DNA of 40,089 nt from an uncultured Candidatus Melainabacteria bacterium (GCA_934747335.1 CAKVGS010000017.1:1-40089); one strand, 5' to 3'. Positions 22,999 to 30,579 are shown, counted from the stretch's first letter. Numbers and translations: made by a program. The notes: generated by a model not told the origin, from the sequence alone.

Positions 22999-23567
22999 AG
23001 AAAATACAAACCACCCAATCTATCTGCTCTTATTGTAGCTGCGGATATTGAAACCCCAAAGTAAGACGCTACATCATCAATTGAATCCAAAGACATACAT
23101 TTGTTTAAGAATATATCTCTTGGCATTAAAACTTCTGCGGCGAAACGATTTGCTTCGGTTTCTAATTTTCTATATTCAGCAGATGAATCGGCAGTAATAT
23201 CAGTTCTCGCAATACAAGCTTGTGAATCAATATCAATACCTTTTGCACCAGAAATTATTTCATTATCAGTATCAAGTTTTGCTTTGTGCATAAGATAATG
23301 TCCTAATTCATGTGCAATTGTAAAAGTTTTACGTCCTGCTGACTGTTCTGCATTAACTAAAATGCAGTATTTATCCCTTTTTTCCTTTGTTTGTTCTTTG
23401 CACTGTTTTTTGTAAATTAAACCTGAAACATTTTGAGGAAAATCTTTTGTTTCTTTAACTTCTATGTCTAATGCTTCACATACAGCTATTATATTTCTAG
23501 GAAAAGCGTTGTCTAAATAAGGTTGAACTCTATGCAAAGCATTTGCAACCTCTGATTGTACTGTCAT
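22995..23567 (-). CDS. ImmA/IrrE-type metallopeptidase
   Basis: The product is 190 residues from the ATG at 23567, which has AAAGGAGGT upstream; an in-frame ATG at 23603 has no such site. HELGH (His86, Glu87, His90) is the gluzincin zinc motif, preceded by AGRKTFTIA as is usual in this family. A second conserved block with FAAEVLMP provides the third ligand region (E-A-N-x-F-A-A-E-x-L-M-P). Such proteins cleave or modify phage/ICE repressors to induce excision. It lies 50-90 nt downstream of the S24-type repressor gene, so the phage has two possible routes of repressor inactivation. It has its own promoter (23594-23622). Confidence 0.9.
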   Translation of the reverse strand: MTVQSEVANALHRVQPYLDNAFPRNIIAVCEALDIEVKETKDFPQNVSGLIYKKQCKEQTKEKRDKYCILVNAEQSAGRKTFTIAHELGHYLMHKAKLDTDNEIISGAKGIDIDSQACIARTDITADSSAEYRKLETEANRFAAEVLMPRDIFLNKCMSLDSIDDVASYFGVSISAATIRADRLGGLYFL

Positions 23568-23593
23568 ACAACCTCCTTTTCTTTTCTTAATAT

Positions 23594-23622
23594 ATTTTAA
23601 CATGAATTTTTTATTTTCGCAA
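23594..23622 (-). promoter_or_regulatory. Promoter for the metallopeptidase operon
   Basis: On the minus strand, TTGCGA (23622-23617), 17 bp, TAAAAT (23599-23594), about 27 nt before the ATG at 23567. It lies after the repressor gene, so immA-like transcription can be separate from repressor transcription. Confidence 0.5.
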
Positions 23623-23653
23623 AAAGCTTAATGTATTTTTTATATTATTGTTT

Positions 23654-24340
23654 TTATCTTACAGGATGAAACGAACCTACAACTCTACCGATAATGCAAA
23701 AATGTAAGGTTTTGTCGATTATAAACGGAGTGTAGAGCGGATTTTTTGATATTGCAATTATGCTATCACCGCTTTGTTTCAGTTGTTTGCACATTGGTTG
23801 TCCGTTGTAGTTAAAAACGTATATTTGCCCGTCGTGAATAGTTGTTTTAGATTTATCAATAAGCAACATATCATTTGCTTGAATTTCAGGTAACATACTA
23901 TCACCTTCCGCATAAATAATTTCTGTCATTCTTTTATTTGCACCAAAATAATCAAGTAATTTGTTTGGTAGAGAAAATTCATCAGAAGGTGTTTCGTTAT
24001 AAACTTCACAACCATGACCACAACTTGCAGAAACTTCTGCTTTTACAGGAATTTTAGAATTATCGCCTAAAACGGAATCAACTTCGTTTGTATATAATGT
24101 TTCGTACAAATGAGTATGAGTTGCATTGATTTTTTTTAGATGTTCTATTAACCTTAATTGCTCTTTAATCAATAAGCAAGAATTACTTTTCAATTTCACG
24201 CTAACATTTTGTCTTGTAGTCCCCATTATTTCTGCATAAACATTTGCATTAATGTTTTGAATTTCATTTTTATACTTTTCAAAAACATCTTTGTGTAAGA
24301 AACTTGTAGGTATATCCTTATATGTTTTTTTATTTTGCAT
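23654..24340 (-). CDS. LexA/S24-type phage repressor
   Basis: The product is 228 residues from the ATG at 24340 (AAGGGAG 4-5 nt upstream); an earlier ATG at 24379 lies within the operator. Residues about 15-70 form an N-terminal DNA-binding region with a turn-helix pattern (NVYAEIMGTTRQNVSVKL). The C-terminal half is an S24 peptidase: EGDSMLPEIQANDMLLID gives nucleophile Ser148 and FNYNGQPMCKQL gives general base Lys185. SASCGHG (residues 104-110) is a likely self-cleavage site (Cys-Gly). It would repress the early promoter at 24477-24505 and be cut after RecA activation. A nearby ImmA-type protease is an alternative trigger. It shares no clear sequence with the classic CI N-terminal domain. 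Confidence 0.88.
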   Translation of the reverse strand: MQNKKTYKDIPTSFLHKDVFEKYKNEIQNINANVYAEIMGTTRQNVSVKLKSNSCLLIKEQLRLIEHLKKINATHTHLYETLYTNEVDSVLGDNSKIPVKAEVSASCGHGCEVYNETPSDEFSLPNKLLDYFGANKRMTEIIYAEGDSMLPEIQANDMLLIDKSKTTIHDGQIYVFNYNGQPMCKQLKQSGDSIIAISKNPLYTPFIIDKTLHFCIIGRVVGSFHPVR

Positions 24341-24352
24341 ACTCTCCCTTTT

Positions 24353-24370
24353 AGTCAATATATATTGACT
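24353..24370. promoter_or_regulatory. Repressor operator, copy 1 (perfect 18-bp palindrome)
   Basis: AGTCAATATATATTGACT is a perfect palindrome just upstream of the repressor's binding site, followed by GATTAAC. It overlaps a possible minus-strand promoter for the repressor (TTGTAA, 18 bp, TATATA), which suggests autoregulation. Confidence 0.7.
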
Positions 24371-24379
24371 GATTAACAT

Positions 24380-24646
24380 TTTTTACAACTTGTTACAATG
24401 TGTCAATTCCTAATTAGAATGATTATCACAGGCTATGACCTATTGTAACGCATTGTTTTTTATTAGTCAATATGTATTGACAGATTAATTTTGTCGATTA
24501 ATAATAAGTACATAATTTAAAATTTTTGAGAGAGAGATTAACCACAATAGGGATATGTACCAACGCATACCCTGTAATTAAGCTACTTTTGAGCCATATT
24601 TTATAGGCTTATTTGTAGTGCAAAAATTTAGAAAAAAGGAGGAAAA
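24380..24646. promoter_or_regulatory. Control region between repressor and early operon
   Basis: Besides the two operators this gap holds inverted copies of a TTACAAT-type motif (TGTTACAATG near 24393 and its inverse CCTATTGTAACG near 24439), which could bind a second, Cro-like regulator. A small hairpin (AGGG-A-TATG, 24549-24557, with CATACCCT, 24566-24573) lies in the early leader. A strong AAAAAAGGAGG binding site ends the gap. No Cro-like gene was recognised. Confidence 0.4.
24465..24505 (+). promoter_or_regulatory. Repressor operator copy 2 overlapping the rightward early promoter
   Basis: AGTCAATATGTATTGACA (24465-24482) is 16 of 18 identical to copy 1 and, like it, is followed by GATTAA. 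TTGACA at 24477-24482 is a consensus -35 that lies in the operator's right half. AATAAT (24500-24505) at 17 bp is the -10. Bound repressor would block this promoter, the likely start of the early operon 24647-30010. Confidence 0.75.
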
Positions 24647-24826
24647 ATGAAAATTAAAGAAGTCATTGAGGAATTATCAAAAATTGCAAATCAAGATGCA
24701 GAATTAATTTTAGCCTTTGCAGATGGCACAGATACTACGGATTATGCGTTTTTAGAAGATAATACCGCATATGAAGATTTTACTTACCTTTTTGTAAACG
24801 GCTCATTTGATAACACAGTTTACTAA
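24647..24826 (+). CDS. Small acidic early protein, 59 residues
   Basis: The ATG at 24647 follows AAAAGGAGG. The product starts MKIKEVIEELSKIANQDAEL, then FADGTDTTDYAF, and is strongly acidic. The opening resembles small phage proteins with a 'v-x-e-l-i-x-x-L' helix and a strand pair. It is the first gene of the early operon after the operator-controlled promoter, so could be an antirepressor, anti-host or Cro-like factor, but none of these is supported by motif. Confidence 0.6.
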   Translation: MKIKEVIEELSKIANQDAELILAFADGTDTTDYAFLEDNTAYEDFTYLFVNGSFDNTVY

Positions 24827-24844
24827 AAAAGAAAGGAACGCTGA

Positions 24845-25735
24845 ATGTTTACAGCAGAAGAAAGAAGACAATACATTGGTGGTTCAGACATTGCCACAAT
24901 TATGGGAATGAACAGATGGAAAACACCACTTACCCTATGGTTAGAAAAAACCGGAGAAATTGATAATGACACAAAATCCAACAATGAAGCAATAGAACTT
25001 GGAACAGAACTTGAAGATTTTGTTGCTAAAAAGTTTTCTAAACAAACAGGTTTAAAAGTCCGCAAGCGTAGCGAAAAATATACACATAAAAAATATCCGT
25101 TTTTAGTTGCGCACGTTGATAGATTAATAAGCGGTTCACAAGAATTACTGGAATGTAAAACTTGTTCAGCTTACAAGCAAAACGAATGGATTGGGGATGA
25201 AATTCCTAAAGAGTATATTTTACAAGTTATTTGGTATTTAGGAATAACAGGCAGGAAGAAAGGATATATAGCAGTTTTGATAGGCGGTCAATCTTTCAAA
25301 TATAAGACAATTGAGTTTGATGAAGAATTGTTTAACCTTATGGTTGAAATGGCTGTTGAATTTTGGAATTGCGTACAAACAAAAACAATGCCTGCGCTTA
25401 CTCCCGAAGATAACGAAATTATGACTAAAATCTATCCAACTCCAAATGATGAATATATTGAAAATCAAGAATTGGAAAGTCAAGTTGAAAAATTAGTGAA
25501 TATCAAAGCGGATTTATCGGCTCTTGATATTGAAAGAAAAATGTTGGAAGCAGAACTCAAAAATATCATTAATACCCACGCAGGAATATTAACCAATAAA
25601 TACAAAGTTTCTTGGTTTAGATGTGTTAAACAAACCGTAAACACAGATAAACTTAAAACAGATAATCTTTTTGACAAATATTCTAACAAATTAGAATATA
25701 GAACTCTTAGAGTTGCGAAAAAAGAAGTAGCTTAA
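24845..25735 (+). CDS. YqaJ-type viral recombinase exonuclease
   Basis: The product is 296 residues. YIGGSDIATIMGMNRWKTPL (about 10-29) is the standard N-terminal block of YqaJ/lambda-exo-like nucleases. ELGTELEDFVAKKF, FLVAHVDRLI (catalytic Asp) and ELLECKTCS (Glu-x-Lys) give the PD-(D/E)xK active site. The C-terminal third is helical. It degrades one strand of dsDNA ends to feed RecT, encoded two genes downstream. AAGAAAGGAACG precedes the ATG. Confidence 0.88.
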   Translation: MFTAEERRQYIGGSDIATIMGMNRWKTPLTLWLEKTGEIDNDTKSNNEAIELGTELEDFVAKKFSKQTGLKVRKRSEKYTHKKYPFLVAHVDRLISGSQELLECKTCSAYKQNEWIGDEIPKEYILQVIWYLGITGRKKGYIAVLIGGQSFKYKTIEFDEELFNLMVEMAVEFWNCVQTKTMPALTPEDNEIMTKIYPTPNDEYIENQELESQVEKLVNIKADLSALDIERKMLEAELKNIINTHAGILTNKYKVSWFRCVKQTVNTDKLKTDNLFDKYSNKLEYRTLRVAKKEVA

Positions 25736-25757
25736 CCAACAAGAAAGGAAAACACAA

Positions 25758-25904
25758 ATGAAATGTGATTTTTGCGATGGCGACATTCGCAAAGATGAAC
25801 TAATAGTGGCTTTTGGCAACTATTATTGTCCTCTTTGCAACCAAAATCTAGGAAGTATTTATCACCCCAAAGAAAATAGTCATAAGACAGAAAGGAAATC
25901 ATGA
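25758..25904 (+). CDS. 48-residue zinc ribbon protein
   Basis: The ATG at 25758 follows AGAAAGGAAAACACAA. The product starts MKCDFCDGDIRKDELIVAFG and continues NYYCPLCNQN, giving two CxxC pairs spaced 17 residues, a classic zinc ribbon or knuckle. The stop overlaps the RecT start (ATGA). It may assist the recombination genes around it or act as a small regulator; no function is known. Confidence 0.7.
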   Translation: MKCDFCDGDIRKDELIVAFGNYYCPLCNQNLGSIYHPKENSHKTERKS

Positions 25905-26800
25905 GTACACAAATTGCAGAATTAAAAAGTCAAGCAATCGAACAACGACAAAAATCTAAACCGATAATGGATTTGATACAAAAGAATTTAACAGAACTTG
26001 GTAAAGCATTACCGGCGCATATGACTGCAGAACGTCTAGGAAGAATTGTTTTAACAACAATCAGGAAAAATCCTGAACTTGCGGAATGTACGCAGGAATC
26101 ATTTTTAGGTGCTTTGTTTCAAACCGCTCAACTTGGTTTAGAACCTGATGTTGACGGACAAGCCTATTTCATAGCTTTTAATAATTCAAGAAAAGTTGGT
26201 GGTAAATGGGTAAAACTTAAAGAAGTCCAATTTGTAATCGGATATAAAGGGTATGTAGAACTTTTTTACAGACACGAATTAGGTTTGAAAATCAGTATGC
26301 ACACCGTTTATGAAAAAGATACATTCCATTATGAATATGGTTCAAATGAATTTATCAAACACATACCTTATGACATACCAAATGAAAAGGGTGAAGTTGA
26401 TAGAGGAAAACCGATTAAATATTATGCAATAGCGCACCTTGCAAATGGTGGAAATGTGTTTAAAGTTATGAACCGTTCGGAATGTATTAAACACGCTATG
26501 AAACACTCAAAATCATATATTGATATGGAATTTAATGAAGTTGAGAAAAAATATGTTCCGATAAAAAATCCGCATTTTAATCCAAACTCCCCTTGGGTAA
26601 CAGATGAAAATGCAATGTGTAAAAAGACGGTTTTAATCCAGTTAATGAAAACTCTACCTAAATCTACTGAAATCAGAAAAGCACTTGAAATGGATAATAC
26701 AACCAAAATCAGGATTTTGCCTGATATGTCAGAGGTTAGAGATGAAACAAACTGGAGCGATAAAAATATTATTGAAGTGGAAGGTGGAAAAAATGAATGA
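25901..26800 (+). CDS. recT: RecT-family single-strand annealing recombinase
   Basis: The product is 299 residues. LGRIVLTTIRKNPELAECTQ and ESFLGALFQTAQLGLEPDVD followed by GQAYFIAFNN, and VQFVIGYKGYVELFYRHELG are the conserved RecT blocks. The C terminus with DENAMCKKTVLIQLMKTLP is also typical. It anneals single strands made by the YqaJ-type nuclease and supports recombination-dependent replication of the phage. AAAGGAAATC precedes the ATG. The stop overlaps the SSB start region by 8 nt. Confidence 0.93.
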   Translation: MSTQIAELKSQAIEQRQKSKPIMDLIQKNLTELGKALPAHMTAERLGRIVLTTIRKNPELAECTQESFLGALFQTAQLGLEPDVDGQAYFIAFNNSRKVGGKWVKLKEVQFVIGYKGYVELFYRHELGLKISMHTVYEKDTFHYEYGSNEFIKHIPYDIPNEKGEVDRGKPIKYYAIAHLANGGNVFKVMNRSECIKHAMKHSKSYIDMEFNEVEKKYVPIKNPHFNPNSPWVTDENAMCKKTVLIQLMKTLPKSTEIRKALEMDNTTKIRILPDMSEVRDETNWSDKNIIEVEGGKNE

Positions 26801-27191
26801 ATTTAAACTTCTTGGAAGATTGAACTGGTTGAAAATTCAATATTTTGATAACGGAACTTGTATGACAAGTATTTATTTAGCAAAGAAACTCATGCCGGCA
26901 CAAATATCAAAACTTCCTGCAAATCATAAGGCGGAAGAAGAATATGAAACTTATACAATAATTTTCTTTAATACGCAGAAAGACAATGTTGCAGAACGTA
27001 TTGCAGAAACGTGCAAGCAAGGCGATTATTTAAGAGTTAGCGGTAAATTAAGTATTAACAATTATTCTTCTAAAGACGAGAAAAAACGTAAGAAACTGGA
27101 ACTTATCGGCTGGAATTTCAAAAAAGTTTGTTGGGATGGTGAAAACAACAAATATGTTGATTGTGAAGACGAAACACAGGAAATTGCTTAA
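26793..27191 (+). CDS. ssb: Single-stranded DNA-binding protein (OB fold)
   Basis: The product is 132 residues from the ATG at 26793, with AAGGTGG 6 nt upstream; the frame open from 26685 lies in recT. FKLLGRLNWLKIQYFDNGTC matches the SSB opening (v-x-L-x-G-R-L), followed by YTIIFFNTQKDNVAERIAET and QGDYLRVSGKLSIN, the conserved strands of the OB fold. The C terminus is acidic (CEDETQEIA) but lacks the usual DDDIPF tip. It would coat ssDNA during RecT-driven recombination and replication. Confidence 0.82.
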   Translation: MNEFKLLGRLNWLKIQYFDNGTCMTSIYLAKKLMPAQISKLPANHKAEEEYETYTIIFFNTQKDNVAERIAETCKQGDYLRVSGKLSINNYSSKDEKKRKKLELIGWNFKKVCWDGENNKYVDCEDETQEIA

Positions 27192-27227
27192 CCCCTTTAA
27201 ATAATACGAGAGAGAAAATTTATATTA

Positions 27228-28433
27228 ATGATTTTACTAAACGACTATGAACAAGAAATTACCTCAATGTTAGTAGCATCTGATAAAGATATGCAACAGC
27301 ATATTTTAAGCCAACTATCAAAAAAGATGTTTACAAATCGTTTGTATGCAAAAATTTTTGATATTGCAGAATTATTGTTTAACTCCGGCAAAGAGGTAAA
27401 TGTTTATAGTATAGTAGAAAAATTGTCCAATAATGAAGATAAAACAAATACTCTTTTTCTTCAAAAGAATTTTATTACTAATATTAACCACAAATTCTAT
27501 ATTAACAAAATTCATGAAGCTTATTTTGATAGAGTTACAAAGAACGCAAGTTCTTTTAGCGAAATTGAGAAGATTCAAAAGGAAAAAGAAAAATATACTG
27601 ATACCTCAATATTATTGGATATAAATTATGGAGCGAGCAATTTACTTGCAAACAATGAAAAAGTTAAGTTGATAAAAACGGGATATCCTTCTATTGATTC
27701 AAGACTTGGATGTATGCAAGGCGGTGATTTTATTATTTTTGCAGGAGCAACCAGTATGGGGAAAACTTGCATGATGATAAATCTTGTAGCCAGTCTTGCA
27801 AAGCAAGGTTTCAAAGTTGATGTATTTAGTTTGGAAATGTCTTTAGGGCAGTTGCAAAATCGTCTTATCTGTTCACAAGCTAGGATAGATGCAAGCAAAT
27901 TAAGAACCAAAAATCTAAGTGGATATGAAAAAGACCTTTATCAAAAATACATCAACGAAACTTTGTCTTATTTGCCGATAAAAATTTGTACTGAATACAA
28001 TATAACTGTTGATAAGATTAGAAATTTAGAGAAAAAATCCAATAGCGATATTGTATTTATAGATTATTTAGGTTTGATTAGTGGTGGAAGTATAAAGTCA
28101 AGTTATGAAAGAATAAGTGATATTTCAAGAGGATTAAAACTTACAGCAATGGAAGTTAATAAACCGTTCTTTGTTTTGCACCAACTTAACAGAGCGTATG
28201 CAGACCGACAAGATAAACGACCTCGGCTATCTGATTTGAGAGATTCCGGCAAAATTGAACAAGATGCGGATGCAGTTTGTTTTGTTCATAGACCTGCATA
28301 TTTTGAGCCTGAAAAATATAGAGATTCCGACTTATGGTTTTTAATCGAGAAGTCAAGACATACAGGTGGTAGCGGTAAGACCGCAAGGCTACACTATGAT
28401 TCGACTACTCAAACTGTAAAGGAGAAATATTGA
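27228..28433 (+). CDS. DnaB-like replicative helicase
   Basis: The product is 401 residues, shorter than cellular DnaB (~450-470). Residues 1-130 are the N-terminal DnaB domain. TGYPSIDSRLGCMQGGDFII leads into Walker A GATSMGKT (173-180). FSLEMSLGQLQNRLI is motif H1a, DIVFIDYLGL (274-283) is Walker B, and FVLHQLNRAYADRQDKRPRL with SDLRDSGKIEQDADAV is the H3/H4 region. The C terminus carries an SRHTGGSGKT-type H4 end. It is a ring helicase that unwinds the fork. No loader or primase gene is visible next to it. The next gene starts one nucleotide before its stop ends. Confidence 0.92.
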   Translation: MILLNDYEQEITSMLVASDKDMQQHILSQLSKKMFTNRLYAKIFDIAELLFNSGKEVNVYSIVEKLSNNEDKTNTLFLQKNFITNINHKFYINKIHEAYFDRVTKNASSFSEIEKIQKEKEKYTDTSILLDINYGASNLLANNEKVKLIKTGYPSIDSRLGCMQGGDFIIFAGATSMGKTCMMINLVASLAKQGFKVDVFSLEMSLGQLQNRLICSQARIDASKLRTKNLSGYEKDLYQKYINETLSYLPIKICTEYNITVDKIRNLEKKSNSDIVFIDYLGLISGGSIKSSYERISDISRGLKLTAMEVNKPFFVLHQLNRAYADRQDKRPRLSDLRDSGKIEQDADAVCFVHRPAYFEPEKYRDSDLWFLIEKSRHTGGSGKTARLHYDSTTQTVKEKY

Positions 28434-28732
28434 TGAACGGTAATTTATATTCACAAAATAATATGTCGCAAGTTGATACTGTGCTTAACCACTTAATTAT
28501 GAATGGGAAAATCACTCCCGAAGAAAGTGTTAGCTTGTATAACATTAAATATTTGGCAAAATGTATCAGCAGATTAAAAGAACGCAAAGTAAATATTTAT
28601 AGCGTATTTTGCGATACAGAAAAACGATTGGATTCAAAAATCAAAGAATATGTTTTATGCAAAGAACAACCACCTCAAATCAAGCGAATGATTGAAAATA
28701 TCAGGTCATACAATTTAGAGAAAATTGCATAG
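28433..28732 (+). CDS. HTH_39-type DNA-binding protein
   Basis: The product is 99 residues from the ATG at 28433, which overlaps the helicase stop by 1 nt and has GGAG 8 nt upstream. An upstream TTG at 28430 is less likely. VLNHLIMNGKITPEESVSLY with the following ISRLKERKVNI is the pattern of the HTH_39 family (PF14090): a short helix, 'G-s-I-T-p-x-e-A' and 'r-l-a-x-r-I-x-x-L-r'. It probably helps regulate the early or integration genes downstream. The C terminus is basic. Confidence 0.7.
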   Translation: MNGNLYSQNNMSQVDTVLNHLIMNGKITPEESVSLYNIKYLAKCISRLKERKVNIYSVFCDTEKRLDSKIKEYVLCKEQPPQIKRMIENIRSYNLEKIA

Positions 28733-28742
28733 GGGGTGTTGT

Positions 28743-28940
28743 ATGGAAAACGGCATTTTAGAAAACAATAACTTACTTACAATTAAAGAAACTGCTACAA
28801 TTTTTAAAACACAGGAAAGTACAGTTAGAAGTTGGATAAGACGAAAAGACATTCCCCCTAAACTAATTTTAAAAATTGGTGGTGTTGTTAGAGTAAGAAA
28901 AAATTTATTAGAAAAATATATTTCAGAAGGGGAGTTTTAA
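28743..28940 (+). CDS. Excisionase-like MerR/HTH_17 protein
   Basis: The product is 65 residues from the ATG at 28743, which has AGGGGGTG 5 nt upstream. LLTIKETATIFKTQESTVRS then WIRRKDIPPKLILKIGGVVR is a MerR-like winged helix of the DNA-binding excisionase kind. Directly upstream of the integrase gene, it would direct integrase to excision. A terminator overlaps its end and separates it from integrase. Confidence 0.8.
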   Translation: MENGILENNNLLTIKETATIFKTQESTVRSWIRRKDIPPKLILKIGGVVRVRKNLLEKYISEGEF

Positions 28941-28954
28941 ACTCCTCTTTTTTT
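28929..28954 (+). terminator. Terminator between excisionase and integrase
   Basis: GGGGAGTTT (28929-28937) pairs with AAACTCCTC (28939-28947), one G-U pair, followed by seven T. The loop is tight (inner A-T pairs may open). It overlaps the excisionase stop codon and could make integrase expression partly independent. Confidence 0.7.
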
Positions 28955-28978
28955 AAGTTTTATAGAAAGGAATAACTT

Positions 28979-30010
28979 ATGAGCGTTTATCAAAAGAAAA
29001 ACGGGAAATGGTATTGTCGTGGTAAAGTAAAAGATTCACGCTATCACCAACTTTGCAATGGTGCAAAAAATATGAGTGAAGCTAAAGCCATTGAAGATGG
29101 TGTTAGATATCAGTTAAGACAAGAACAATTGGGATTGGTTGAAAAGAAAGAGAAAAAGCCTACTTATACTTTGAAATTTATGGTAAACAAATACTTAGAA
29201 TACTCAAAAGCAAACAAAGCAAGTTATAAAGCTGATAAAATTTTTACAAATTTTTTTCTTGAATATTTTGGCACTAACAAAGATGTAACAGCAATTTTAC
29301 CAAACGATATTGAAAGTATGAAGGTAGAGTTAAAAAGTCATAAGAATAAAAAGGGAGAATGTTTGCACAATTCGACAGTTAATAGATATTATAGTGCATT
29401 AAAAAAGGCTTATAATATCATGATTGAAAATAACTATATTGATTATAATCCTTGCAGAAAAGTAAAAAAATATATAGAAGATAATAATCGCAATACAATT
29501 TTACCTCAAAACTTGCAAGAAGATTTTTTGAAAGCATTACCAAGCGATTTACATCGGGTAATAGTTCTAGTTGCATTACATACGGGATTTAGAAAAAAGA
29601 ATGTATTATATCTAAATAAATCACAAGTTGATATTGAGAAAAAACAAATCAAATTGTCAAAAATGACTAACAAAGGACGTAAAAATATTGTTATGCCACT
29701 TAACAGCTTTATTTTCGATATCATTAAACACTATTATGATTTGGCAGAATATTACTTGTTTATAAATCCAAAAACTCATAAACCATTTACAACAATATTG
29801 AAATCTATAAAAAGTGCTAGTGAAAAAGTTGGAATAGATGATTTGCATTTTCATGATTTGAGAAGAACTTTTGGTACAAGATTACTTGAAAATGGTATAA
29901 ATTTAAGAATAATTCAAGACTTACTTGCACATAGTAATGTGTCAGTAACAGAAAGATATTTATGTGTAGAAGGGGGTGAAAAAGAGCTTGCTCTTGAAGC
30001 TTTGGTATAA
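28979..30010 (+). CDS. int: Tyrosine integrase
   Basis: The product is 343 residues. Residues 1-60 form an arm-binding domain (MSVYQKKNGKWYCRGKVKDS), about 65-165 the core-binding SAM-like domain, and 175-343 the catalytic domain. Catalytic residues visible are Arg205 (TGFRKKNVL), a Lys near residue 230 (NKGRKNIV), His292 and Arg295 (HDLRRTFGTRLL), His318 (LLAHSNVSVTERYL) and Tyr327. It recombines phage and host att sites. AGAAAGGAATAAC precedes the ATG. It lies 230 nt from a tRNA-Lys gene read toward it, which is the probable attachment site. Confidence 0.95.
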   Translation: MSVYQKKNGKWYCRGKVKDSRYHQLCNGAKNMSEAKAIEDGVRYQLRQEQLGLVEKKEKKPTYTLKFMVNKYLEYSKANKASYKADKIFTNFFLEYFGTNKDVTAILPNDIESMKVELKSHKNKKGECLHNSTVNRYYSALKKAYNIMIENNYIDYNPCRKVKKYIEDNNRNTILPQNLQEDFLKALPSDLHRVIVLVALHTGFRKKNVLYLNKSQVDIEKKQIKLSKMTNKGRKNIVMPLNSFIFDIIKHYYDLAEYYLFINPKTHKPFTTILKSIKSASEKVGIDDLHFHDLRRTFGTRLLENGINLRIIQDLLAHSNVSVTERYLCVEGGEKELALEALV

Positions 30011-30026
30011 ATTCTATACTAAAAAC

Positions 30027-30046
30027 TGTGTGTACTATGTGTGTAC
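30027..30046. repeat. Tandem TGTGTGTAC repeats, candidate integrase arm sites
   Basis: TGTGTGTAC occurs at 30027-30035 and 30038-30046, an 11-bp period, one helical turn. The position just after int and before the tRNA is where arm-type integrase or excisionase sites would be. The rest of 30011-30199 shows no gene. Confidence 0.4.
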
Positions 30047-30199
30047 CTTTTTATAAAAAGGCAAGAAATTAGAATTTTATGCAAGGGAAAAGAATTTATT
30101 TCAAATGCTGTGTTTGTAAGCGTTTTAGCAGTTTTGATAAAATTTTTCATAAAAAGTAAATATTTCACAAAAATTGGCATATTTTTAAGCATAAAATAA

Positions 30200-30227
30200 A
30201 ATAGCAAGGGCTAAAACCCTTGCTATT
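30200..30227 (-). terminator. Terminator after the tRNA gene (and of the int side)
   Basis: AATAGCAAGGG (30200-30210) and CCCTTGCTATT (30217-30227) form a perfect 11-bp stem with a 6-nt loop. On the minus strand it lies 13 nt after the tRNA 3' end and is followed by TTTATTTTA. It works in both directions. Confidence 0.75.
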
Positions 30228-30240
30228 ATTATGTTTTAAA

Positions 30241-30316
30241 TGGTGGGTGTGGTGGGACTCGAACCCACGACCAATTGATTAAGAGTCAACTGCGCTACCA
30301 ACTGCGCCACGCACCC
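30241..30316 (-). tRNA. tRNA-Lys (anticodon CTT)
   Basis: This is a 76-nt cloverleaf with encoded CCA (30241-30243). The anticodon stem GTTGA / TCAAT holds the loop CTCTTAA, so the anticodon is CTT (Lys). The T loop is TTCGAGT within GTGGG/CCCAC. The D arm has AGTTGGTA. The acceptor stem GGGTGCG / CACACCC has one C-A mismatch at the sixth pair. The gene points toward the integrase, so the 3' half is the likely attB core, and the mismatch may mark replacement of that half by a phage copy. Confidence 0.92.
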
Positions 30317-30400
30317 ATGTTTATTTAATTTTTTATTCGCTCCGTTGCCTCCGTCAACTGCTACCTCTCAAAAATCCTCAACGGTTCGGATTTTTTCGGT

Positions 30401-30422
30401 AGAGTCAACTGCGCCACGCACC
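30401..30422 (-). pseudogene. 5' fragment of a tRNA-Lys copy
   Basis: On the minus strand this reads GGTGCGTGGCGCAGTTGACT and ends in CT: the tRNA-Lys 5' part with a 12-bp deletion between its two GCGCAGTTG repeats. The AATTAAATAAA upstream of both copies is also shared, so a segment about 105 bp apart was duplicated. Between the copies lies a hairpin (AAAAATCC, 30370-30377, with GGATTTTT, 30388-30395, flanked by CTACC / GGTAG). Confidence 0.7.
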
Positions 30423-30579
30423 AATATTTATTTAATTGTCCTATTTGATGCACAGCAATCTTTTCTATAAGCATATGAATATGTCATTACGACCTTTGCA
30501 ACAAAACTATATTATCACAAATGTTTTTATTTTCAAATACCTAGCAAAAAAAATTTTTACATGTTTATATAATAACATC

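Noticed and set aside
28430..28742. Upstream TTG starts for the HTH_39 and excisionase genes
   Set aside because: ATG codons at 28433 and 28743 have better spaced binding sites.
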